Source: Chelativorans petroleitrophicus (lineage in GTDB: Bacteria; Pseudomonadota; Alphaproteobacteria; Rhizobiales; Rhizobiaceae). From it: DNA of 64,000 nucleotides. Positions 34,891-41,118 of the stretch are shown here, in pieces (positions within the stretch are counted from its first letter, which is position 1; every line of letters begins with the position of its first letter). The notes beneath the pieces are model-generated. The model was not told where the DNA came from and did no database searches. It worked only from the letters and a program-made list of their open reading frames with translations. The stretch is taken from positions 110,001 to 174,000 of the forward strand of contig NZ_JAODNV010000006.1 in NCBI RefSeq assembly GCF_025398195.1, in the 5' to 3' direction. The position numbers and the translations under genes are program-made.

Positions 34891-35226
34891 ATGACGAAAA
34901 ATCAGCCGGAGAGCGCGATGAGCGCCCGTGAGCGCAGGGCCGCGCTGTCTCCCGCCCAGGACAAGGCCTTCAGGGAGTTCAGCCGGGCGGTCTTTGCCGA
35001 TGGCGCCTTGTCGAGGAAGACGAAGGAACTGATCGCCGTCGCGGTTGCTCACGTGACGCAATGTCCCTATTGCATAAGAGGCCACACGAAAAGCGCGAAG
35101 AGGCACGGCGCTACGTCCGAGGAAATTTTGGAAGCGATCTGGGTCGCAAGCGAGATGCGGGCAGGCGCGGCGGTAGCCCATTCGGCATTGGCGTTTGAGG
35201 CCCTGGACGAAGCCGAGGATGGTTGA
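34891..35226 (+). CDS. Carboxymuconolactone decarboxylase / AhpD-like protein
   Basis: A 111-aa protein with the CMD/AhpD core. LSRKTKELIAVAVAHVTQCPYCIRGHTKSAKRHGATSEEILEAIWVASEMRAGAAVAHSALA includes the redox CPYC pair (Cys58, Cys61) and His65 of the AhpD type. Such proteins reduce peroxides with thiol partners, though many are of unknown substrate. The ATG at 34891 is preceded by GGAGGTGGAGC; an extended upstream frame is not needed. The next gene follows after 6 bases, so the two form an operon. Confidence 0.88.
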   Translation: MTKNQPESAMSARERRAALSPAQDKAFREFSRAVFADGALSRKTKELIAVAVAHVTQCPYCIRGHTKSAKRHGATSEEILEAIWVASEMRAGAAVAHSALAFEALDEAEDG

Positions 35227-35232
35227 ACCGCC

Positions 35233-35610
35233 ATGGGAAACCGGCACGATAATATCCGGGTGAAACGCATCTATGAGGCCGCCGAGGAAGCGGACGGCCG
35301 GCGTGTGCTTGTGGATCGCCTCTGGCCTCGCGGCCTGTCCAAGGAGCGGGCGGAAATCCACGCCTGGCTCAAGGACCTGGCGCCGAGCGACGAACTGCGC
35401 AAATGGTTCCACGCCCACCCGGAGGAGTGGGACGAATTTCGCAGGCGGTATTTTCACGAACTCGATATGAACCAGGAGGCCGTTTCCTCCCTCGTCGAAC
35501 TTGTCAAGGAAGGCGTCGTCACGCTGCTTTTCTCAAGCGCGAGGGTGGAAGGGAACAATGCGCACGTTCTGCGCGACTACATTCAGGCCAGGCTTGACGA
35601 AGAGCGGTAA
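35233..35610 (+). CDS. DUF488 family protein (YeaO-like)
   Basis: A 125-aa protein of the DUF488 family. Its hallmark is RVLVDRLWPRGLSKERAEIHAWLKDLAPSDELRKWFHAHPEEWDEFRRRY, and the later strand VVTLLFSSARVEGNNAHVLRDYI is also conserved. The molecular function is unknown. In several genomes these genes occur near redox and nitrogen-oxide genes, which agrees with the neighbours here (CMD upstream, DUF1858, NnrR and NirK downstream). It starts 6 bases after the CMD stop. Confidence 0.85.
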   Translation: MGNRHDNIRVKRIYEAAEEADGRRVLVDRLWPRGLSKERAEIHAWLKDLAPSDELRKWFHAHPEEWDEFRRRYFHELDMNQEAVSSLVELVKEGVVTLLFSSARVEGNNAHVLRDYIQARLDEER

Positions 35611-35914
35611 GCTGAGCGTCGCCCGTCTCGCCTGGTTTTGTTAGGCTATCCCCCTGTCTGTAACGCGTCCTTTAGCCGCCCCTTCCGGGACCGGAGTTGG
35701 CCGGCACTTGCAATTTCATTTCAGCTACTTAGCTTGAGTATATGATTATGGAAACGTTCGTCAGAATATCGAGGCTCGCCGGCGAAACGCATGCCGTTTC
35801 CCGGTGTGGCGGCGTGTAAACTGACGGACCGCATCCTGCCTCCACTCCGGGACCTACGAACCATCTAGCCGGTCCGCTTTCTGTTCGCATTCGCTGTGCA
35901 GCAAGGAGGTGGTG
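35611..35914. other. Intergenic leader before the zinc-ribbon gene
   Basis: About 300 bases with an AT-richer centre (35715-35760, around TTGAGTATATGATTATGG). No gene is supported. Neither a full NnrR box nor an Fnr box was found here. It probably contains the promoter of the small zinc-ribbon gene and perhaps of the DUF1858 gene behind it. Confidence 0.4.
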
Positions 35915-36082
35915 ATGCTCGGACGTGGCCAGGTCCGGATTTGTTCAAAGTGCAATCGTAATCTGCCCAGGGCGGCTGCCCGTTGCCCCTGGTGCGGGAG
36001 CGCTCCCGTGTCCCATCCCGGAAGACCGTATCCGGTGTCCGCAACCGCAAGGTACGGCATCGAGCGCTACCATGGTCGCTGA
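35915..36082 (+). CDS. Small zinc-ribbon protein, 55 aa
   Basis: The reading frame gives a 55-aa protein with two CxxC knuckles, CSKC (10-13) and CPWCG (24-28), 10 residues apart, the spacing of a zinc ribbon. A basic, Pro-rich tail follows. A strong ribosome site AAGGAGGT ends 4 bases before the ATG; GTG at 35912 is too close to it. The frame is below usual gene-calling length limits and would be easily missed. It lies 105 bases before the DUF1858 gene in the same direction, next to nnrR. I do not recognise a named family. Metal binding is inferred from the Cys pattern; its role could be regulatory or electron-transfer related. Confidence 0.62.
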   Translation: MLGRGQVRICSKCNRNLPRAAARCPWCGSAPVSHPGRPYPVSATARYGIERYHGR

Positions 36083-36187
36083 CGGGTGCTCATATGAGCG
36101 CGGCCATCGCGTGCCTGTTTGCGCCAGCACAAGGAAGGAAAGGCGCATTCCTGCGACAGTTTGTCCTCGATCGATTGGAGGACAAGC

Positions 36188-36403
36188 ATGGCTGCGCCTT
36201 CCAGGCTGGATTCCGAGATGACGATGGACGCGCTGATGCGGCGATGGCCCTCGACGATTCCCGTCGTGATCCGTCACGGCATGTTGTGCGTGGGATGCCC
36301 CATCGGCCGTTTCCACACCGTCCGTGAAGCATGCCGCGCCCATGAGATGGACGAGGCCTTGCTGATCCGCGACCTCATAGCGGCGGTGGTGGCAAGCAGA
36401 TGA
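36188..36403 (+). CDS. DUF1858 domain protein (hybrid-cluster-associated redox disulfide type)
   Basis: A 71-aa protein matching DUF1858: MTMDALMRRWPSTIPVVIRHGMLCVGCPIGRFHTVREACRAHEMDEALLIRDL, with the redox pair Cys34-Val-Gly-Cys37. Family members are linked to hybrid cluster protein and nitrogen-oxide metabolism, which suits the neighbouring nnrR, nnrS and nirK. GGAG lies 7 bases before the ATG at 36188; longer upstream reading is not supported. It is convergent with nnrR, with 14 bases between stops. Confidence 0.88.
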   Translation: MAAPSRLDSEMTMDALMRRWPSTIPVVIRHGMLCVGCPIGRFHTVREACRAHEMDEALLIRDLIAAVVASR

Positions 36404-36417
36404 GACCTAATCTGCCA

Positions 36418-37119
36418 CTACCCCTTGCGGCGATGTTCGGCGACGAGCAGAAGGCTGTGCGCGTCCGTCACGATGACCTTCTGCCGGCCGCTGCGCACCA
36501 TGCCCTTGTCCTCCCAGGCGCTCAGAAGGCGGCTCACCGTGTGCAAGGTGGTGCCGGTCATTTCCGCGATGTCCTGCCGGGTGATCGGAAAATCGATCTC
36601 AATGCCGTCTTGCGTCTTGCGGCCGGACTGCTGCACAAGGCGCAGGAGCGTGTGTGCCACGCGCTGCTCCACCTGCGCGGTGGACATCTCCATCACCCGC
36701 TCCTGCGTCTCCTGCAGGCGCGCGCCGATCGTGCGATAGGTTCCGGCGGCGAATTGCGGCACCCGCGCCGTGACTTCCGGCCAGATGCCGTTCGGCCAGC
36801 TGAGCGCCACGCAATCCACCGCGGCAATGGCGCTCGCGGGGTAGGCTCGAAGGCCCATAGCGACGGCTATGCCGAACAGCTCGCCCGCGTTGATGTAGCG
36901 CGCGATCACCTGCTCGCCCTCAGGCGTGAGCCGCACCACGCGGATGTGCCCGTCGAGCAGGAGGTAGAAGGTTTCGGCCTCCTCCCCCTGCTCGAAGATC
37001 GCCGTTTCCTTCGCGTAGCGGGCAGAGCGGGCTTGCGAAAGCAGCCAGTCGAGCTCGGCATTGGCAACCCCCTCGAACAGAGGCAGGCCGGCGATCAGGG
37101 ATCGGTCGAGTGCCGGCAT
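36418..37119 (-). CDS. nnrR: Crp/Fnr family regulator, NnrR type
   Basis: A 233-aa CRP-fold regulator. Residues 1-120 are the effector beta-roll (SLIAGLPLFEGVANAELDWLLSQARSARYAKETAIFEQGEEAETFYLLLDGHIRVVRLTPEGEQVIARYINAGELFGIAVAMG). Residues 150-225 are the helix-turn-helix with ITRQDIAEMTGTTLHTVSRLLSAWEDKGMV. The N-terminal cysteines of oxygen-sensing Fnr are missing, and the effector segment matches NnrR, the NO-responsive activator of nirK and nor genes in Rhizobiales and Rhodobacter. It lies beside nnrS and nirK, and an NnrR-type box stands before nirK. It is divergent from a 75-aa gene of unknown function. Confidence 0.87.
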   Translation of the reverse strand: MPALDRSLIAGLPLFEGVANAELDWLLSQARSARYAKETAIFEQGEEAETFYLLLDGHIRVVRLTPEGEQVIARYINAGELFGIAVAMGLRAYPASAIAAVDCVALSWPNGIWPEVTARVPQFAAGTYRTIGARLQETQERVMEMSTAQVEQRVAHTLLRLVQQSGRKTQDGIEIDFPITRQDIAEMTGTTLHTVSRLLSAWEDKGMVRSGRQKVIVTDAHSLLLVAEHRRKG

Positions 37120-37291
37120 TCTGGTCTCCGAACAATGTTTCTCCCGGCCTTTCTAGCGGTTGTTCGGGGCAGAGCAAACCGTTTGTGCCGGAGGGACAAG
37201 CCGCGCTCGGCAAGGGACCGTCAAGCCGAAGGGCGGCGAACACTCGGGTGCCTTCCTATCTGGAACGGTCAGGAAAACGAAGGAGGGTGAC

Positions 37292-37519
37292 ATGCTGGAT
37301 GACACCACATTCATCGTCCCGGATACATCGAATGAAGTTACGGCCGATCCGCCGGCCGAGGATGCCGTCCGCGCCTGGGCGGCGCGAAACTACGAGCGCT
37401 GCCATCCAGGCGATAGCTTCGTCGACCTCGTCCGGCGCACGCGATTCTCCAAGGAAGACCGCCGGCTGATGGAGGATTGGCTGGCCGCCGCGCGCAGGCG
37501 GCTTGGGCGCGGCGGCTGA
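37292..37519 (+). CDS. Small protein of unknown function between nnrR and nnrS (75 aa)
   Basis: A 75-aa soluble protein. AAGGAGGGTGAC immediately precedes the ATG at 37292, an excellent ribosome site. The N-terminal third is acidic (DDTTFIVPDTSNEVTADPPAEDAVRAWAARNYERCHPGDSF). The C-terminal half is helical and amphipathic (FVDLVRRTRFSKEDRRLMEDWLAAARRRL). It has a single Cys and no membrane segment or known motif. It is divergent from nnrR and convergent with nnrS, with 19 bases to the nnrS stop. Position alone suggests a role with nitric-oxide or nitrite metabolism. Confidence 0.72.
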   Translation: MLDDTTFIVPDTSNEVTADPPAEDAVRAWAARNYERCHPGDSFVDLVRRTRFSKEDRRLMEDWLAAARRRLGRGG

Positions 37520-37538
37520 CCGATTCCTCGCATCAGCT

Positions 37539-38804
37539 CTACAGCCTTGGGCCGGTCAGAACACGCCAGTAGCGTAGCACGAAAAGAAGGAAGGCGCCGC
37601 TCCACAGCGTGCCCGCCGCCGCCAGAAGCGGCAGATAGCCCTGCGCGGCGAAGGGCGCAATGACGCGCAGGAGGGCGCCGGCATTTGCCATGAGATAGAT
37701 CGCGGCGGTCCAGCCATCCGCCCGGATGTCCCGCCCCGTGTGGCCGAGGCTCGCGCGCGTCATCACCGCCAGAGTCATGGTCGCAATGGCGCCAGCGGTG
37801 AGCGCATGTATGGCCGCGCTCGCGGGTATTGTGCCGGGTGCGAGGATACCCGCGCCGATAAGGAGGAGCGCGCCTGCGAGCCAGGCGTAGCCGATATGAA
37901 GGATGAGAAGGATGGCTTCCCGCCCCGTCTGCCATCCCTGCCATCGCGAAAGCCTTGCGAAAAGCAGAATTCCCGCAAGCAGCAGAGCCGTGCCGGTGAA
38001 GGTCGTCTCCGGTAGCGTGATCCAGCCGACCAGGGCGATTGCGGTCGTTCCCAGCGCGGCCTTGTCGAGCAGGCCGAAGGCAGCGGGCAGGGCTCGCGCG
38101 CCCCGTTTTACGAGCCAGTTGCGGGTGAAGCTCGGCACGATGCGTCCGCCGATAAGCGCCATCAGCATCGCCGCGACAGAAAGGGCCAGCCGGATCGCCA
38201 GCCCCTCCTGCAGAAGCCCGGCGGCCTCGCCGTGGTGCAGGCCGTTGGCTAGGGCGAACAGGGTAAGCATGAGGGCCACCGGCGCGTTGCGCCAGTTGCG
38301 TCCGGCCAGGATCTCGCGCCAGACCGCGCCCGCCAACACCACGGGAAATGACAGGTCGATGAAGGTGGCGGCAAGAGGTACCGAAACGGAGGCCGTGGCA
38401 AGCCGGCCTGCCAGCCACAGGAGTGCCAGAACGGCAAGCGGCGTTCCGCTCAAGGGCAGCCGTCCGGTCCAGTTGGGGATCGCCGTCAGGATGAAGCCTG
38501 CAATGACGGCGCCGAGATAGCCGAACAGCATTTCATGGACATGCCAGGAAAGCGGCGGAAAGGGGCCGGGCAGGGCGGCGCCGTTCGCGAAAAACCAGAG
38601 CCAGAGCGGGATAGCGGCCGCTGCGTGGATGCCGGCAAGCAGGAAGAAGGGACGAAACCCGTAATGCAGCAGGGGACGCGCCGAGCGGAGGCGCCCGCGC
38701 CCGTCCCGCGTGCGCTCACCCTCGCGCAGCCTTCGCCTCGGCACGGAGCGATCCCGTGCGGGTGCGGCTTCGTCTTCAAGTGGGCGAGATGGAGCGGTGT
38801 TCAT
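37539..38804 (-). CDS. nnrS: NnrS family haem/copper membrane protein
   Basis: A 421-aa inner-membrane protein with about twelve hydrophobic segments. NnrS landmarks are YGFRPFFLLAGIHAA near residue 50, PLSWHVHEMLFGYLGAVIAGFILTAIPNWTGRLPLSG with the metal-ligand His residues, and AIHALTAGAIATMTLAVMTRASLGHTGR toward the C-terminus. NnrS protects against nitrosative stress, helping cells to tolerate NO made by nitrite reductase. An Arg-rich soluble N-terminus of about 45 residues precedes the first helix; a start further inside is possible. It follows nirK by 67 bases, separated by a strong stem-loop, and is probably cotranscribed. Confidence 0.93.
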   Translation of the reverse strand: MNTAPSRPLEDEAAPARDRSVPRRRLREGERTRDGRGRLRSARPLLHYGFRPFFLLAGIHAAAAIPLWLWFFANGAALPGPFPPLSWHVHEMLFGYLGAVIAGFILTAIPNWTGRLPLSGTPLAVLALLWLAGRLATASVSVPLAATFIDLSFPVVLAGAVWREILAGRNWRNAPVALMLTLFALANGLHHGEAAGLLQEGLAIRLALSVAAMLMALIGGRIVPSFTRNWLVKRGARALPAAFGLLDKAALGTTAIALVGWITLPETTFTGTALLLAGILLFARLSRWQGWQTGREAILLILHIGYAWLAGALLLIGAGILAPGTIPASAAIHALTAGAIATMTLAVMTRASLGHTGRDIRADGWTAAIYLMANAGALLRVIAPFAAQGYLPLLAAAGTLWSGAFLLFVLRYWRVLTGPRL

Positions 38805-38829
38805 CTTGCGTCATTTCTCCACATAAGTA

Positions 38830-38856
38830 CGGCCCGCCCGTGAGCGGGGCGGGCCG
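38830..38856 (-). terminator. Strong stem-loop between nirK and nnrS (attenuator or mRNA stabiliser)
   Basis: CGGCCCGCCC, a 7-base loop and GGGCGGGCCG form a perfect 10-bp, almost pure GC hairpin starting 16 bases after the nirK stop. No T run follows on the minus strand, so it is not a standard intrinsic terminator. It could protect the abundant nirK message from 3' decay while letting some transcription reach nnrS. Confidence 0.6.
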
Positions 38857-38871
38857 CATCTGCCGGCAGGC

Positions 38872-39918
38872 TCAGTTCATCAGCATTTCCGGCTGGCCCT
38901 CGATCCCTTCCTTGAAGATTTCGGGCCGCTCTTCCCCTTCGACGATCAGAGTCCCCACCAGACCGCGCATCGCGCGCGAAAGAGCATGATCGACCAGCAT
39001 AAATTCGCCGGGCACCTCAAGCTTCATGTCCACCGCCACTGCCCCGCCGGGAGGCACGGTGACCGTCTGCACGTCTGGCAAAGGCTCTCCCGTGAGCGAT
39101 CCGAGATTGTAGACCGCATCGAAGATTTCGCCGATCACGTGGAAGCTCGACGTCTTGTTGGGGCCGCCCACGCCGAAATAGATGCGGATGGTTTCGCCCA
39201 CCTTGGCCCTGAGCGCATTGTCGCCTGTCAGCGCCTCGGCGGCCCCGTTGAAGACGAAGTACTCCGGCTCCTCATTCATCAGCTTGTCGTAGCTCTCCGT
39301 CAGCAGGCCGCCAGTGCCGAAGCTCTCCTCAGTATAGAGCTCGCCCTGCATGACGTAGAACTCGCGATCCACCGGCGGCAGCCCTCCTTCAGGCTCGACG
39401 AGGATAAGGCCGTACATGCCGTTAGCGATGTGCTGGGCGGCGGGGCCGACGGCGCAGTGATAGACATAGAGCCCGGGCTTCAGCGCCTTGAAGGTGAAGC
39501 CCTTCTGCTCGCCGGGCGCCGCCAGTGTGGCGCTTCCGCCGCCATGGAGGCCGGTGGCGGCGTGAAAGTCCACATTGTGCATGAACATGTTCCCGTCGTG
39601 GTTTTCGAGCGAGACCTCGACGGTATCGCCGACACGCACCCGCACGAAGGGACCGGGCACTTTGCCGTTGAAGGTCCAGTAGTTGTAGCTGCTCCCGTTA
39701 TCCAGCCGGCCGACGAGTTCAACCGTTTCCAGCTTGATCCGCACCGCCTCCGGCGCCCGCCTGCCTGACGCTTCTGGCACATCGGTGGCCGGGCGTACGA
39801 TGTCCGCGGGCGTCTCGGCGGTGCCGTATCCATCGGCGGCAAAAGCCGGTTGGAATGCTAGCCCGCCCATCGCCAGGACGGCGGCGACCGTGGTGAGTAG
39901 ATGCTTGCGGGTGGTCAT
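38872..39918 (-). CDS. nirK: Copper-containing nitrite reductase, NO-forming
   Basis: A 348-aa periplasmic enzyme that reduces nitrite to nitric oxide. A signal peptide (1-27, ending AFA) precedes two cupredoxin domains. Type 1 copper ligands are His114, Cys155, His163 and Met168 (HNVDFH, YHCAVGPAAQHIANGMYG). Type 2 copper ligands are His119, His154 and His311. The catalytic Asp117 and His260 (SFHVIGEIFD) are present. All key residues are intact, so it should be active. It is first in a nirK-nnrS unit and is preceded by an NnrR-type box. No norCB genes are in the window, so NO removal must depend on genes elsewhere or on NnrS-linked defence. Confidence 0.97.
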   Translation of the reverse strand: MTTRKHLLTTVAAVLAMGGLAFQPAFAADGYGTAETPADIVRPATDVPEASGRRAPEAVRIKLETVELVGRLDNGSSYNYWTFNGKVPGPFVRVRVGDTVEVSLENHDGNMFMHNVDFHAATGLHGGGSATLAAPGEQKGFTFKALKPGLYVYHCAVGPAAQHIANGMYGLILVEPEGGLPPVDREFYVMQGELYTEESFGTGGLLTESYDKLMNEEPEYFVFNGAAEALTGDNALRAKVGETIRIYFGVGGPNKTSSFHVIGEIFDAVYNLGSLTGEPLPDVQTVTVPPGGAVAVDMKLEVPGEFMLVDHALSRAMRGLVGTLIVEGEERPEIFKEGIEGQPEMLMN

Positions 39919-39980
39919 GGCGTGTCCCTTTCGACCGCTTTGTTGACGGCCTCACGTTACGCGCATTTACGAAGTCTTCT

Positions 39981-39994
39981 TTGCGTTGCTGCAA
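39981..39994 (-). promoter_or_regulatory. NnrR box upstream of nirK, with a -10 element at 39954-39959
   Basis: TTGCGTTGCTGCAA matches the NnrR consensus TTGCG-N4-CGCAA at all but one base. On the minus strand a -10-like TAACGT lies at 39954-39959, which puts the transcription start near 39946 and the box centre at exactly -41.5. That is the standard class II position for Crp/Fnr activators. Transcript leader length would be about 28 bases. Confidence 0.72.
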
Positions 39995-40086
39995 ACAGAA
40001 TGTGACAGAAGCGGATACAACGCGTTGCGCCTTGGCTGCGAGGAAGCACGCCCTAGATGCTTAGGTGTTCGCGATGGGAGTGGACC

Positions 40087-40842
40087 ATGGATCGGGAATT
40101 TGAAGACAAGGTCGCGGTGGTCACCGGCGCGGCGTCGGGGATCGGTGCCGAATGTGCGCGCCAGCTTGCGGCGGCAGGCGCGAAGGTGATCGTGGCCGAT
40201 CTTGACGAAGGTGGTGCTGAGAAAGTCGCAAACGAGATCAAGGAAGGGGGCGGCGAGGCTGCACCCTTTCGCATCGACGTAGCCGTGGCTGAAGAGGCGG
40301 AGGCCATGGTCGCCTTTGCTAAATCCACCTTTGGCGGGCTGCATCTGGCCGTCAACAATGCCGGGATTGGTGGCCCCTCCGCCCCGGTGGGCGAGTATCC
40401 GCTCGACGGCTGGCAGCAGGTTATCGATATAAACCTGAACAGCGTTTTCTACTGCATGCGCTACGAAATCCCGGCAATGCTGGAGGCTGGCGGCGGCGCC
40501 ATCGTCAACATGTCGTCCATTCTGGGTACGAACGGCTTTGCCAATTCAAGCGCGTATGTGGCGGCCAAGCATGGCATCGTCGGGCTCACCAAGACGGCGG
40601 CAATCGAGTATGCCCCTCAAGGCATCCGCATCAACGCGGTCGGGCCCGGCTTCATTCTGACCCCGCTTCTGTCAAAGAATCTGGAGCCGGAAGCTCTGGA
40701 GCAGATCGTCGGGCTTCATCCGGTCGGGCGGCTCGGCCGTTCCGACGAAGTGGCGGCACTCACCTGTTTCCTGCTGTCGGAGAAGGCCTCCTTCATCACC
40801 GGGAGCTATCATCTCGTCGATGGCGGCTATTCCGCGCCGTAG
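40087..40842 (+). CDS. SDR family oxidoreductase
   Basis: A 251-aa classical SDR. It has TGAASGIGAECA for cofactor binding, DLDEGG after the second strand (Asp, indicating NAD preference), NNAGIGG, the catalytic Ser in NMSSILGTNG, YVAAK as Tyr-Lys pair, and the C-terminal ITGSYHLVDGGYSAP. GGAG lies 6 bases before the ATG at 40087; an upstream in-frame ATG is not needed. It is divergent from nirK, with 168 bases between the starts, so the gap is shared with the nirK promoter. The substrate is unknown. Confidence 0.88.
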   Translation: MDREFEDKVAVVTGAASGIGAECARQLAAAGAKVIVADLDEGGAEKVANEIKEGGGEAAPFRIDVAVAEEAEAMVAFAKSTFGGLHLAVNNAGIGGPSAPVGEYPLDGWQQVIDINLNSVFYCMRYEIPAMLEAGGGAIVNMSSILGTNGFANSSAYVAAKHGIVGLTKTAAIEYAPQGIRINAVGPGFILTPLLSKNLEPEALEQIVGLHPVGRLGRSDEVAALTCFLLSEKASFITGSYHLVDGGYSAP

Positions 40843-41118
40843 CGCGGATCGCCGCCATACGCGCGCACCCGCAGAAGAATCTCGCTCTCGCTCGCCGCGT
40901 GCAGCAAACGGCAGGCCTCATTGAACGATTTGAGCTTCATGAAGCGGCCTGCCGAATGTATCCGCTTGCCTTGCCGGCCGATTTGTATCCACAATGGGCG
41001 CTGGAAAACGACCTGACCTGACCCCCGCAAGGAGGTTCGCGGCCCGCAACGTGCCTCCTGAGGTATTCCGACCCGGGGTTATTGGCCAACGCGGATGGCA
41101 AGGGGGAGGATGGTGCGT

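Noticed and set aside
40827-40947. Leftward frame of about 37 codons after the SDR gene, with GC-biased third positions
   Set aside because: It overlaps the SDR stop, has no ribosome site and matches no family I know; it may be a remnant, but the evidence is too thin.
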